From: Leptidea sinapis
Lineage: Eukaryota > Arthropoda > Insecta > Lepidoptera > Pieridae
Direction of reading: 5' to 3'
Length of the DNA stretch: 64,000 bases
Assembly: GCF_905404315.1 (NCBI RefSeq)
Contig: NC_066273.1
Location: forward strand, 14,136,001-14,200,000
Part shown: positions 1 to 11,166 of the stretch, in pieces
How positions within the stretch are numbered: the first letter of the stretch is position 1
How the letters are laid out: each line of letters begins with the position of its first letter
The notes under the pieces: generated by a model
What the model was told of the DNA's origin: nothing
The model's input: only the letters and a program-made list of their open reading frames with translations
Database searches by the model: none
Made by a program: the position numbers and the translations under genes

Positions 1-511
1 TAAATGTTTGCACCTACCGGGACGTCTAGCTCAGTAGGCAGGGTCACTAACTACTGGGCTATATTATATAAAAATTCACTTTTACCAATTCTTCTAATAT
101 TTTCTACGAAGTCATTTTATATTGCTGCTTTTGTTGTCATGAAAACTCATGGAAAAAATGACATATAAAGACCTTTTTTTATAGCTTGCAGAATATGTTA
201 CACTGTTTATTAAAAAAAATAATAAAACTGTAACGAATACAAATAATAATAATAAGTTGTATGAAATGCACACGAATATGCAATCTCGAGACTGCCTACC
301 ATAGGATTTTAGTATCAAGCGGAATTCTTAACATGGTAGGCACTACCTTAATGTCTATATTGTATGCACACCCCAGGCTCATAGCTCCTTAGAAACTTCA
401 CAAGTTTTATTTAGATTACATTATTAAAAAAATAAATGCCTAATATTTGTAACACAACTAATGGCCAAACTCTATTTATATATTTTTCTATAATTTCTAT
501 ATATATTTTAC
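1..511. other. Intron sequence at the left edge
   Basis: AT-rich sequence downstream of the GSTZ exon 4 donor. No terminal GSTZ exon is recognisable here. Near 27-45 there is a tRNA A-box-like string (TAGCTCAGTAGGCAGGG) without a B-box, so no tRNA is called. Confidence 0.4.
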
Positions 512-723
512 CTTCTGGCATTAAATACTTGTGGTACAAGACAGCAATCTGCAAGTGTTATTTCATCCCCAACACAATATTTCCCTGCGATGGAAGACAA
601 CAGTTTCTCAACTGCACGAAAGCCTCTTGTAATCCAATGTTGAGCCCATTCTTTCTTCTTTTCTTCACCTACATGGATCAAAACTATCAAGTTCTGTAAC
701 GGTTGTATACCTGAACATATCAC
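512..723 (-). CDS. GSTZ1: GSTZ coding exon 4 (C-terminal helical domain)
   Basis: The exon has 212 bases, with acceptor ATTTCAG before 723 and donor GTAAAA after 512. It encodes the conserved EWAQHWITRGF and GDEITLADCCLVPQVF segments. It ends in phase 2, so at least one more exon must follow, to the left of position 1. Confidence 0.9.
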
Positions 724-3154
724 CTGAAATATTAAAATTCCATTAATTGCAGAGTTAATGAATTAAATAATATTTTATTTCATCACATCTTGTACCAGGG
801 CTATAAGGGATTTTATTTATTTTTGAATGACACTTATAAATGTCTAAAAAATCTTATTATTATTTACCTACACTTATGAGAAGTATTTTTTGTGCAAAGT
901 TATGCGACTAAAATTCTTGATCAGCTATGTATTTTTAACTAACTTGATAAGTTAATAAAAAACAATTAACTTAAGAATAATAAGGAATTTGCTGCATCAA
1001 CCCAACACATATTAAAATATGTGAATGCTTGGCATGACACTGCATGAAATCATTAATAGAAATTAGTTAAAAAAATGACCGGAACCACTATTCATTACAA
1101 GAAGCAGTAATTCACAAGCACACATGCATCTTAATTAAAATAAAATATTATTATTAATAAAATTAAAATATGTTTGTATGCTCATTCTTGTTTCTTCTTA
1201 TTTTCTTCATCAAAATAAGGAAAATTGGGGTGTTTCCCTATGATTTAGTATATATTGGGAATAATTTGAAGAAAACAAGTATTCTCCTCTATTTAAACAA
1301 ACTTGAATAGTGCTTTTACTTTTAGAGGAAATGACATGATGCCGGCTCCATAAATTGACAATAATAAATAAAAAAAGGGAATCTAGATTAGATTTAATAT
1401 TTGTAAATATAGAATTTAAGTATAACATAATAAACTAAAAAATAAATCAAATCCTGTGCCAAAATCTAAAGGTTAACTATCATCTGTTTTTGAATTCATG
1501 TAAATTTTCAGTTAATTATATAAAATCTAATTCAAAAACTTTCCTCATGCTGGAAAAAATTGAAACTTTATTATTACGGTTACCACTATTGTAATTATCT
1601 AAAACAGAAAAACAGATTCAATGGTGTCTTATTAAAAGTTATAAATTAGTTCTTTTTTAATAATACCTCACATATTTCTCTGACTTTGGCTCTTTTGTAG
1701 CAGTCCTGAGGCATTAGGGATCGTTGAGGTCTAGTTTCTTCTATATAATGCATTATACTCAAAGATTCTATCAGTGTTTGTCCATCTGTAAGATTAATTA
1801 TAAAATACATAACAAAATTTATAACATATTTGCTAAATTAAAAATAAACAATGACTACAATAGTAACTCTTAAATCTGGACTCTGACTATTTGGAGATTA
1901 TAACTTCTTCATGACAATTCATATTTTAATTATTTTTTCAAAATTTTATTAGATATTTATCTGGATTATGGCATATAAGAATGTTGCTCCCGCCAGTGCC
2001 AACTTGCCCATATAGCGTTTGTGAAGACATTGTACATAGATATGTTAGTAATAAGATTATTACTTACGGTTTTTCTGATATATTATATAATCAAAGAAAC
2101 TCAGGCTGTTTTAAAATGTATTTTACTTTGATTAAAATTAAAACATAGAATAGCACAATTCAGATGCCTCTACAACCCTTTTTTTCATTATATCTCATTT
2201 TTGCGTGTATATAATCCAGTGACCCTTTTAGATAAACTTAGGCTTTACAGTTAGAATTCATATTATAAGCCATGTTTGCTTCTTTTTAAAATAATTGGAA
2301 GTAATTCCAGAAAAACATTTCAAACCACAATCATGTTGAAATTTAGTTAAGAACACAAAACTGGTCATGTGATTCATATGAACTGACTGACAAAAAATGG
2401 CAGCCCTACTGTCACTCTTTAAATGACATTATGACTTAGTAGTCCAACCCACTTGTATGGAATACACTAATATTTATAAAACTTTAAACACCAAATTTTT
2501 TAAAAAGTGAAGTATGTGGCTTGGAACGTTTTTCAGGAATTACGTCCAATTGAACAGAAACTGTATGAGAAAAATTACCGATGATTAGGGAAGGAACTTG
2601 CTCCATAGGATTGACTTCCCTGTATTCATTGCAGTGTTGCTCCCCACCTCCCTTAATCAGACTCACTGCTTTAATATCATATGGTATTTCTTTTAAATTC
2701 AAAGCAATGCGAACTCTCCATGAACAAGAGCTGCGCCAGTATGAGTAGAGAACTGGCTGCAAATAAAAATAAACATGATTTAAAAATATTTAAGCACCAT
2801 GTATTATATAATAGTTTGGTTTAAACTAAAAATATTGTTTGAAAATATATTTTGGCTTTATTTGTCATTGTTAATGCTCAAAATAGAACATGAAGCTATT
2901 CTAGAATAGCTTGGTCTTGGTAAAAATCTTTTAGAAGTCTATAATACAAAATTTACCTTTTCTTCAAGTTTCTCACCCATTTCAACACACAACTTATATG
3001 CTTAACACTTGTATTAAATTTATATCTATATATTATATCATATTTAAGACTTATCGTGAAGTTCATTTGAATTGATTAAAAACCAGATATGTTGGTTTCC
3101 AGATCTCACCAAACAAGTTAATAACTAGTTTCATTAGGTACATACCTTTGCCAT
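512..3154 (-). CDS. GSTZ1: Maleylacetoacetate isomerase / zeta-class glutathione S-transferase (partial gene)
   Basis: The family isomerises maleylacetoacetate to fumarylacetoacetate with glutathione, in cytosolic tyrosine catabolism. Four coding exons on the minus strand join in frame at consensus GT/AG sites: 3154-3146, 2756-2579, 1785-1667 and 723-512. About 172 residues are visible. The zeta signature SSCSWR (residues 12-17) supplies the catalytic Ser/Cys, QVPSL at 56-60 carries the cis-proline of the thioredoxin fold, and the D-G-Q-T-L-I-E-S stretch at 63-70 binds the glutathione gamma-glutamyl group. Exon 4 encodes the helical C-terminal domain, including a GIQPLQNL run and an ADCCLVPQVFNARR end. 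It closes in phase 2 at a donor (GT at 511-510). Family proteins are about 215 residues, so the last ~40 residues lie left of the window. No frame breaks are seen. Confidence 0.93.
724..2578. other. GSTZ introns flanking exon 3
   Basis: Apart from exon 3 (1667-1785) this is low-complexity AT-rich intron. A short fragment at about 818-852 resembles the SINE-like family seen more fully at 10167-10306 and 29432-29612. Nothing else is recognised. Confidence 0.5.
1667..1785 (-). CDS. GSTZ1: GSTZ coding exon 3
   Basis: The exon has 119 bases, with acceptor TTACAG before 1785 and donor GTATTA after 1667. It encodes DGQTLIESLSIMHYIEETRP and the linker to the C-terminal domain (...KRAKVREICE). It is too short to stand out as an ORF and was found by matching family sequence and phase. 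Confidence 0.88.
2579..2756 (-). CDS. GSTZ1: GSTZ coding exon 2 (thioredoxin-fold domain)
   Basis: The exon has 178 bases, starts in phase 0 and ends after one base of a codon (G|GTAATT). It encodes PVLYSYWRSSCSWRVRIAL through PMEQVPSLII. The open frame continues past the donor into intron (GNFSHTV...), which does not resemble the family. Confidence 0.9.
3146..3154 (-). CDS. GSTZ1: GSTZ coding exon 1 (start codon, three codons)
   Basis: ATG GCA AAG followed by the donor GTATG. It joins in phase 0 to the acceptor before 2756, giving the N-terminus MAKPVLYSYWRSS. It was chosen over the ATG inside the next intron end (2762) because exon 2 has a clear TTTGCAG acceptor at 2757-2763, and because the short leader then matches family length. 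Confidence 0.8.
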
Positions 3155-3940
3155 GATCGGAATATCCTCAAATTGAGAATAGTAATTAATTTTGCCGGCT
3201 TTAGATGAAACTCAATCTCATAAAATTATATAATTTGGTAATTGGTTATTGCTTACACCATTAATTGTCTGCGCTTTTTAGCGTTATATAGAGTATAACG
3301 TGTGCTACTATCGAATAGGTTTAAAAATACGTATGTAAGTACTTTTTCTGCGTTTTACGTACTGACAATTGTAGAGTATTCTTTTAATTAGTTTGATAAT
3401 CATTCACATTTATTACAATTGGTTAATTCATGTTGTCGGAGTTGGAACCTACTTGCAAAATTTACAAGTTTGTTTACAATAATTTTTTTCTTCTTCTTCT
3501 CATTAATGGTAAAGGCAAAGGCAGAGCCATGCAGCCATTAACATAAGTAAAGTTAAGTATTTTTTTTATTGTCGCGTTTAATTATCGCTTGTCGTACCGC
3601 TTCGCTGCGGCCTATATTTGAGCGAAGCGTGGTAAACTAAGTCTGTGTACAAAAAAAAACAAATCCAAAATTAATCCAAACAAAAACAATAAAAAGAATC
3701 TTTTGGAATTTGGCGCCATATTAAACATGAGGAATTAGCGCGTTATTTGGTCACATGAGAAACTTGTGCTGATTTGCAAATTCAATAACTACGAACCTGG
3801 CAGTCAAATCATTCTCGATTGGCAGCAGTGTTACAATTAAAATTTATTGTGCTTTGATCAATCGGCTCAATTTTTTAATAAATATAAATTACGCGTGCAA
3901 ATTTAGAATAATTTGGAAAGCATGTTTGATTTTAATTATA
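3155..3940. other. Upstream region of the GSTZ gene, no coding sequence seen
   Basis: This contains the presumed GSTZ promoter and 5' UTR (minus strand), but no unambiguous TATA or Inr element was picked out. The short repeated motif at 3509-3536 is listed separately. Confidence 0.4.
3509..3536 (+). repeat. Short dispersed motif shared with 27736-27761
   Basis: GGCAGAGCCATGCAGC preceded by an A/G-rich run occurs here and at 27736-27761, with similar poly-T and CTTCTTC sequence before it in both. It probably marks the end of a repeat family; the limits are unknown. Confidence 0.4.
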
Positions 3941-4009
3941 AATATCCGGACGACCGAGCCTTGCTCGGATTTTTAAGAATGTACAAAACTTGAACAAAAA
4001 TAAAAACTA

Positions 4010-4090
4010 ATAGGACATCTGGATTCGAACCGGGGTCTTCTGCTTTCCGGATCACCCAATGTCCCATCTGAGCTATAATAGTCTTGTATA
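4010..4090 (-). pseudogene. tRNA-like sequence (degenerate tRNA or SINE head)
   Basis: The minus strand carries an A-box-like TATAGCTCAGATGGGAC and, about 40 bases on, a B-box GGTTCGAATCC, with the spacing of a polymerase III internal promoter. The T-stem and acceptor stem do not pair well, so a functional tRNA is unlikely. A tRNA-derived SINE head or tRNA pseudogene fits better. Confidence 0.4.
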
Positions 4091-4399
4091 TAGTGGCGAA
4101 ATTTACCTTTGTATTCTAATGTTATTGTAGCTGTTTCTCATTCAAAACCTAGCTAGATCGATTTATCACCCCCGAAATCCCCTGCATACTTAATTTTATG
4201 AAAATCGTTGGAGACGTTTCCGAGATTCAGATTATATATGTATATATATATATACAAGAATTGCTCGTTTAAAGATATAAGATAATTGAATCAATTCGAA
4301 ATTTAAAATTCTGCCAACAATAACCTAGAAAATTTCAAAAGCTTTCTATGAGCTCAATTTATTTTTAAATCGGTCCAGAGATGGCCGAGAAACAATTTT

Positions 4400-5150
4400 T
4401 GCACAGAAATCAATTGGGAGCTCCACTCAGCTTCGCTCAATTAAGAGCTTTGGAGTTTAAGAGGAACGCCAGAAAATCTTAGCCTTAAATGATTGAATGA
4501 GTTAAATTACACAAAGTAAGTCGAAGTGTTTCAATTGAATTTTTTCTTTGCATTCAATTCAAATTCAATTTTTTATCTGCATCTCTTGCAAACGTAGTTT
4601 AAATGCTGTTATACTGATAAAACCCTCAAAATTTTCCAAAGTGTTTGAAACTGTGAAATGTATATAGCTTTCAGCTGTCTGTAGTTATCTGATTTAGTTT
4701 CAATTTATAATATAAAAAAATAAATTTCTACTTATACTACTACTACACTACTACAATTCTATATTCAGCAAAGGTAGCCGCGTAGATAGAAGATGAACAA
4801 TAGACGCGTCACTAAAATAATAATAATAATGCGACAGAGACACATAAATTAAATTGCTATTGAGAGAAAGCGAGATACACTACAAAATCTACTATCACTT
4901 TCACGTATGCAATTTTTTTGTTTGGACCCAGTTCATTGACTCCCAACTGGCAATACTATTTAATTTAAATTCTAATTGAAAAAATTCTCATTATTAATAC
5001 GTAATTGAGTGATTTGGTGGGAATTCAGTTATTATTAAAATACGGGAGGTTGTTGTCTATAACGTTGAACAAATCGTTCAGAACGAAAACATACCACACG
5101 ACACAGACTATTGCATTTACATAAGCTGACAACGAATTTAGGGTATGTTC
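4400..5150. other. Intergenic, no gene recognised
   Basis: AT-rich sequence with only short chance ORFs. An AAATCGGTCCAG string near 4370 is shared with the repeat tail around 11665, suggesting repeat-derived DNA. Confidence 0.35.
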
Positions 5151-5154
5151 CGAT

Positions 5155-5603
5155 ATGCACTGCAAGCACTGCACAGTGCTAACACTGTAGAAAAATTCGT
5201 TCCGTTATGGACTTCCAGTATACTGCAGTACCCTAGGGAAATATATGCCGTCATAAATCGCCTCCATATTCTACTGTGAGCACTGGCGTTTTCGAAGTAA
5301 GGTACTCGCAGTACTTTGATCACGTGATCAGTCAAAACCACTCGAGTGCCTAACGTTTTATAAACAATACCTACAGTTTAATCACAAATATTTTTAATTT
5401 GACAGTACTCCAACAACTGTTTTTTTTTATGAACTAGAAAACTTTTATACACTCATTTGAAAACTGCGTCAAAAATGCGGCTGACATTATACGGGAATGC
5501 GTTCCGTTTTGAATAGTATAACTAACCAATATAACTGGCTATAAAGGAACGGCTTCACAGTATACTAAATTGACGTCACACTGTACAGTGGTCGCAGTGC
5601 ATT
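5155..5603. mobile_element. MITE-like element with inverted ends
   Basis: The left end (ATGCACTGCAAGCACTGC from 5155) is repeated inverted at the right end up to 5603 (ATGCACTGCGACCACTG when complemented), about 20 of 24 bases matching. The inside has no coding potential. At roughly 450 bp it looks like a non-autonomous DNA transposon; the superfamily was not assigned. Its right end touches the poly-T/A tail of the LINE copy that follows. Confidence 0.45.
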
Positions 5604-6175
5604 TTTTTTTATGGAATTAAGTCCTGGTCTTAAGTAATCACCGCCACCCACATTCTCTTGCAACACCTGAGGAATCACAAGAGCGTTGCCGGCCTTTAAG
5701 GAAGGTGTACGCGCTTTTTTTGAAGGTACCCATGTCGTATCGTCCCGGAAAAACCGCACAAGGAAGCTCATTCCACAGCTTTGTAGTACGAGGAAGAAAG
5801 CTCCTTGAAAATCGCAATGTGGAGGACCGCCACACATCCAGATGGTGGGGATGATATTCTAACTTGTGGCATGTCATGCGAAAGTAGAATTCGGCGGCAG
5901 GAATCAGGTTAAACAGCTCTTTGGAACACTCCCCGTGATAAATGCGGTAAAAGACACACAATGAAGCGACGTCTCTACGCAATGCCAAGAGATCCAGCCG
6001 TTCACAGAGCACTGGGTCCCCGACAATTCGAGCTTCTCTGCGTTGCACGCGGACAAATGGATCCAGCTGATACTGGGGTGCGCCAGACCAGAGATGACAG
6101 CAATACTCCATGTGTGGCTGGACCTGCGCTTTGTAGAGCGCTAGAATGTGGGCCGGATTGAAGTATTGCCGTGAT

Positions 6176-7237
6176 CTAATAATGACCCCCAGCTTCTTGG
6201 AAGCCAATTTGGCTTTGCCCTCCAGATGGCCACGGAATCGGCAATTGCTCGAGGTTATCGTGACCCAGTATTCCGATACTAGGCGAGGCTTTAAGGGAAG
6301 TGTTGTCGAAGAGCGGTGATACGGCAAATGGGGTTTTTTTAGTGGTAAACGGGCAAACTTGAGTCTTCTGTGGGTTAAAATGGACAAGGTTCAATTTACC
6401 CCATTCCGCGACCTTCTCAAGAGAGGACTCCATATAAAACACATGTTTCTCCCGGCACTGGTCGACGATTTCCCGAGGGAGACCTGCATGGTCCGTGTAT
6501 ACGGCATCACCAGTGCTGTCGTCTGCATAGCAATATATGTTGGAGGTGTCCAACATATAATTGATACGCAGAAGAAACAGTGTGGGAGATAGCAGAAAGC
6601 CTTGGGACACTCCATCGTTCACGGGCTTGGGATTTGAGCAATAACCATCGATAACGACCTGTATGCTGCACCCAGGGAGGAAGCTGGAGGTCCACTTGCA
6701 TAAGCTCTCGGGAACCCCAAATGATGAAAGTTTTGAGAGGAGCGCCTTGTGCCATACACGATCAAAGGCCTTCACTATATCCAGGCCAACCGCCAGGCCT
6801 TCCCCCTTGCTTTCAATAGCCACCGCCCATCTATGTGTTAGGTATACCAGAAGATCGCCAGTCAACCGACCATGTCAAAAGCCGTACTGTCGGTCGTTGA
6901 TCAACTGGTGACCCTCAAGGTATACCAAGACCTGGCGGTTAATTATGCTCTCCATGATCTTGGAGAGCAGGCAGGTAATAGCAATAGGCCTGTAGTTTGC
7001 CGGATCCGAACTGTCTCCTTTTTTTTGGATTGGATGGACAAGGGCTGACTTCCATGAGTCAGGGACTACGCCTTTTGAATAAGAGTGCCGGAATAAACGC
7101 GTTAGCACCGGCGTCAACTCAGGGGCACACGTTCTAAGCACAATTGAAGAAATGCCATCCGGCCCGCTCGACTTCCTGACGTCCAACGAAAACAGAGCTC
7201 GCCGAACAGGTTTCTGTCTGAACTGTACTTCAGGCAT
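6176..7237 (-). pseudogene. LINE reverse transcriptase domain (broken)
   Basis: The piece at 7237-6875 has SSGPDGISSIVLR and PANYRPIAITCLLSKIME (RT motifs 0 and 1). The piece at 6865-6176 has LDIVKAFDRVWH (first catalytic Asp), GVSQGFLLSPTLF and the YADD box. A stop and a frame change separate them near 6870. The C-terminal domain continues at 6387-5638 with HMEYCCHLWSGAPQYQLDPF. Confidence 0.8.
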
Positions 7238-7699
7238 AGAGCTCTGACACCGCGGGATGGACGGCGGTGTTTTTCCGTTGTCGTCAAGAGTCGAGTTGGA
7301 GGCAAAAAGAGTGCACAGGAGATCGGCTTTCTCTTTTGCCGTATGGGCCAGGGCGGCATGGACGGCTGGTTGAAGTTACCAAGAGCAGCTTTCGGCAACG
7401 ACCAGAACTTGCGTGTTCCGGTCGGGTAACTGGAAAGCTGCTCGCCAATTTTGACGACGTGCTTCGAATTCGCACGGGTGATTTGCTGTTTAAAAAATCT
7501 GGAGGCACGGTTATATTTCCTCTTCAGAACTTTGCAGTTCGGATCCTTTGAGCTCAGCGCCGCAACCCAAGTTCGATACGCTTGTTTTTTGAGTCAGATG
7601 CTGCTTTAACTGACGCATCGAACCAGGGCTGTGATCTGCCACCGATCGGTACTACAGAGCTTGGTATAAAAATATCCATGCCCTGCAGTATCACATCGG

Positions 7700-8667
7700 C
7701 TACTGCAACGGCGCAGGCACTAGGATCATCCGAAGGGAAACAAACCTTGCCCCAAGGGTAGGATGCAAAAAAGGAACGCATCCTATCCCAATCTGCTGAC
7801 TTGTAGTGCCAAACGCGGCGGGTCGCGACGCTGGTGGTCTGCGACGTTGGCGTCGGATAGGCACTACACTCCTGACCAGGCAATGGTCAGACGTTCCGAG
7901 AGGGGCGTCGACAGAGACCTGGTAACTATCGGGATGTGTAGTGAGCAGAAGATCTAATAAGGACGGCATGTGGCTATCCACATCTGGGAGCCGCGTTGGC
8001 GACTCAACCAATTGAAATACGCCAATACAAAATTATACACAGATCGCCCTGCGTAGTCTGTGGTACGTGATCCAAGCCAATCGGCTTTGTGCCCGTTGAA
8101 ATCACCCAAGACTACGATTTCAGCGGAGGGGATCTGTGCAAGTACGTCGTCAATTGCCGCTTGAACGCAGCCCATGAGATGATCGGTTTCTGCGTTACCA
8201 CTATGGGACCTGTAGACACACGCATAGATGCGGACGCGGTCCTCTAAATCTACGCGGAGCCAGAGAGTAGTCAGGTCCCTACCCTCAAAATTGCCGAGAC
8301 GGCGACAGCAGATATCCTCCGTAACGTACACACATACCCCGGCACGAGGCAAGAAATTATGCTCAATTTTGTACCCGGGGTACGTTAAATATGACGTATC
8401 GCTATGTCGAGATATCTGCGTCTCCGTATGGAAACACAAAGCCGGCTGCGCCGTTTCAAGGTGGTGGTGGACGGCGTATCGTATATCGGATCGCATGTGG
8501 TTGAAATCTTGAAATAACCTTGGAATCAGGCCAGTCGGGACTTTATTACGACTATAAACAGACTGCGTTTTGATTACTCCATCGTTCCGGCCCACCTGGC
8601 TCGGTTGGGCATAGTGGAGAGTAGCTACTGCACCTAATGCAGTAATTCTGTTGGTGATATCGAACAT
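7700..8667 (-). pseudogene. LINE endonuclease domain (broken)
   Basis: The EEP-type endonuclease nicks target DNA in target-primed reverse transcription. The frame 8667-7954 carries an ETQISRHSDTSY segment (catalytic Glu region) and a VVLGDFNGHKADW motif. It then shifts frame near 7970, and the GTSDHCLV (Ser-Asp-His) motif appears in 8011-7700. Other parts are normal for the family, so this is a once-functional domain with at least one indel. Confidence 0.75.
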
Positions 8668-8690
8668 TTCATATTTATATGTGAGTGCTT

Positions 8691-9194
8691 TTCGTTTGAC
8701 AGATTGATTCTTGTCAGTGAAATTAGTGCAAAATCAATTGACAGTGCAAGATCCCTCCCGCCGCCTGAGTGATATGTTGAAAAATAGATCCTATTACGTG
8801 CCTCTATATAAATTCATCAAAAATACAGTTGGGAAATTATAATAAATCGAATAAAAATATTTAAGACTTGGCCTAAAGGTCTAGATAACAGGCTGAGTAC
8901 CTACTTATGTACTACTCTTGAAACTTCCGAGTTCTGTACAGTCACCAAGTACAGTGTACTTAGGTACTTTAGAAACTACCTGTACGTAGTGTTCATGATC
9001 ATTCTCTTTGACTGTACCTAATGTATGTATGTGTATGTGTGTAGTAAGTGTTCTGTGAACTCTAATTTTTAATACCTAACTTACTAGGTAGGTATTATTT
9101 TTTTTTATAATAAATTTATGTTTATTCTATAAAAATAGAAAAAAGGCTGTATTACTGACTACTGTATGAATATTAAAATACTTAACAAATAATT
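8691..9194. promoter_or_regulatory. Upstream region of the RBIS-like gene
   Basis: The ~500 bases between the LINE 5' end and the ATG at 9195 must contain the promoter and 5' UTR of the next gene. The stretch 8900-9010 repeats GTAC/ACTTCC-type words, but no defined promoter element can be named. Confidence 0.3.
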
Positions 9195-9732
9195 ATGGGA
9201 AAAGATAAGAAGAAAGGTCCAAAAGGCAATGTGTTTAAAGTGGCTGGTGCCAAAAGTTTGAAGAAAACTAAGGCTAAGGCAGTCAATTTAGGCTTGAAAA
9301 ATGTAAGTATATAAGTATTGTTATTTTGTTTCTCTATACTAACCCATAAATAAAAATAGTATTCGCCTCTGGATAAATATCATTCAAATTGCAAAAGCTG
9401 TAGAAGTTATTGTAAAACTCACATTATATTAGGTAACCTCAAACTCGTTGAATTGTAAAAGTAAAATAGGTGCTAAAAATTTCTCAGATATTAGTTAACA
9501 TTGCATCAACCTATAGGTACCTTAATAATTTTACGTTTGCATATAAATTATAATGTTTCAGATAAAGCAAAAGATTGCAGAAATTGATAAGCAACTACTT
9601 GATATTAAAAGAGATAAGCCAGTGGAAAATAAAAAGAATGAAATAAAAGTTATCAAGAAGAATCCAGTGTTAAATGTTACAAAGGCGGAAGTGTCAAAAA
9701 CAGCTGATGAAATTGTGAAGATGGACTTATGA
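9195..9732 (+). CDS. RBIS: RBIS-like ribosomal biogenesis factor
   Basis: Two coding exons, 9195-9302 and 9562-9732, join in phase 0 (donor GTAAGT, acceptor TTTCAG) to give 92 residues. The protein begins MGKDKKKGPKGNVFKVAG and is Lys-rich throughout, with a predicted helical second half (IKQKIAEIDKQLLDIK...). The N-terminal pattern, basic then G-P-K then N-V-F-x-V-A, resembles vertebrate RBIS (C8orf59), a ~100-residue nucleolar factor for large-subunit maturation. The length fits. The match is from memory of the family and rests mainly on the N-terminal half, so the symbol is tentative. The start is the first ATG, and the stop TGA follows KMDL. The 259-base intron carries no coding signal. 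Confidence 0.75.
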
Positions 9733-9994
9733 TAGTAATTTCTATTACAACAAAGAGCTTTAATATTGGAAAACTCTAGTGAAAGACATGAAATAACCTG
9801 CACTTTAGTTTTTATTTCATCCTATGTTTCTTATTCAGTATAATTAATATAGAACTATATTATGTTGCAGCGGTATTTGTCTTAATTCCTGTCTAAAGCT
9901 ATCATCAAATAACATTTTATCAAATAGGCTAAGATCAAGTGGTGATTAAATAAACGGAGCCCTTTTGAATCGCCATTAAAAATATTTAAGTAAT

Positions 9995-10075
9995 TTAAAT
10001 TACTGAATCTACCATATGTTTGGAAAAAGTAGAGCTTGTGAGAAGAACATACAAGAAACTCAACAGCCAATCTTT
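9995..10075 (+). repeat. Dispersed repeat fragment, copy 1 (partner at 16480-16565)
   Basis: The segment with ATTACTGAATCTACCATATG and AGTAGAGCTTGTGAGAAGAA recurs in inverted orientation at 16480-16565 with ~85% identity by eye. Its layout parallels the neighbouring family at 10167-10306, so both may come from related LINE tails. Confidence 0.5.
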
Positions 10076-10166
10076 AAAATCAATGAGTAGTTTACAGTTT
10101 TTTTAATATAAGTACTTAAAAAGGTAAAAAATTTGTTAGTAATGTGCAAATTAAATCAAAATCACT

Positions 10167-10306
10167 AATCATGGAAATGACACTTATGAATGTCAAAAAA
10201 ATATTTTTCTTTTTGAATCTACTGCTACTTCAGGGTTGAGCTAATGAGAAGAAGTAGCAAGAAACTCATTGCCACTCTTTTATATCAAGATTTACATTTC
10301 CATCGA
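10167..10306 (-). repeat. SINE/LINE-tail repeat, copy inverted to 29432-29612
   Basis: The reverse complement matches 29432-29572 closely, for example in AAACTCATTGCCACTCTT, AAATGACACTTATGAATGTC and GAGAAGAAGTAGCAAGAAAC. The copy at 29.5 kb also keeps an A/T-rich TTGATTT-type tail, which sets the orientation. Confidence 0.7.
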
Positions 10307-10329
10307 TTTACAAATCATTTCAATTACAA

Positions 10330-10858
10330 TATATGAAACTTTTTAACATTTAAAAATATATTTTAAATACCAAATATTTTATACAGAAATAAACTGTATA
10401 AAATTATTTAGTATTGGCTGCATCATGTTTGTGTGTGATTCCTGTCATAATGAGCAATCACATAAAACAAATACTATGACATATTTAATTATAACAAGTC
10501 AACCAGGCACCACTAATAGCACTCATTCACGAGTTGACACATGGACCAACCATCTTACGAGTCACACATATTTGACAGAAGAAGATGACAGATATGCCAT
10601 TTTATTGAGCATGACAAACCATGTTATAGCATACGCAAAATACCTACAACATTATCCAATAGTGCTCACAAAGATAGCCCACGAAATTATTCTATATAAT
10701 TCAATTACAGTACATTTTATATAAACAAAAATAATATAACTAATATTCATGTTATATTTAAAAGATTATAAGTCTCTTTATGATAAATTAATCTTTATAT
10801 GTCTATGTCTAGTCTTTAAATGATATATTATTAGGAGCATCTATTTTCCATATTAATA
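10330..10858. other. Intergenic with one unconfirmed 99-codon ORF
   Basis: The plus-strand ORF 10425-10724 has no recognised motif and no supporting context. It is treated as chance, though it is fairly long for such AT-rich sequence. Confidence 0.25.
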
Positions 10859-11166
10859 ACTTTTTTTTATGAAAATAAGGGACAAGACGAGCAGGACGTT
10901 CAGCTGATGGTAATTGATACACCCTGCCCATTACAATGCAGTGCTGCTCAGGATTCTTGAAAAACCCAAAAATCTGAGTGGCACTACAATTGCACTTGGG
11001 ATGTAAGATGTTAAGTCTCATTTGCCCAGTAATTTCACTAGCTAGGTCGCCCTTCAGACTGAAACACAGTAATGTTTACACATTACTGCTTCAGGCATAA
11101 ATAACTGCACTTGTGGTACCCTTTATCTAGCCGGCATCCTGTGCAAAGGAGCCTCCCGCTGGTAAT
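10859..11166 (-). repeat. ~300-bp SINE-like repeat, family S1, copy a
   Basis: Full-length copy on the minus strand. It starts with GAGGCTCCTTTGCACAGGATG (complemented near 11155) and ends with CGTCTCGTCCCTTATTTTCA and a poly-A stretch. It is closely similar to 16026-16336 (plus) and 38068-38313 (plus). No ORF is conserved among the copies, so it is non-coding. Confidence 0.8.

Larger units (their letters stand above)
5604..8690 (-). mobile_element. Non-LTR retrotransposon, jockey/CR1-like group, long degraded copy
   Basis: This runs leftwards, with its A-rich tail at 5604-5611 and its 5' end near 8690. In order it holds an apurinic-type endonuclease (8667-7954, continuing in another frame 8011-7700), a linker (7883-7554), the RT N-terminus (7237-6875), the RT core (6865-6176) and the C-terminal domain (6387-5638). 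Each junction is a frame break, so the copy is dead. At least five other copies or tails of the same family occur in the window. Clade assignment is from memory of motif style, not from a tree. Confidence 0.85.

Noticed and set aside
27..60. tRNA-like A-box at the left edge
   Set aside because: No B-box and no cloverleaf, so no tRNA gene was called.
2484..2762. A 92-codon GSTZ ORF with its own ATG at 2762
   Set aside because: The ATG sits in the acceptor sequence, and the last 30 codons read intron past the donor at 2578. The exon is 2756-2579.
10425..10724. 99-codon ORF on the plus strand
   Set aside because: No motif, no splice context and low-complexity composition. Probably chance.
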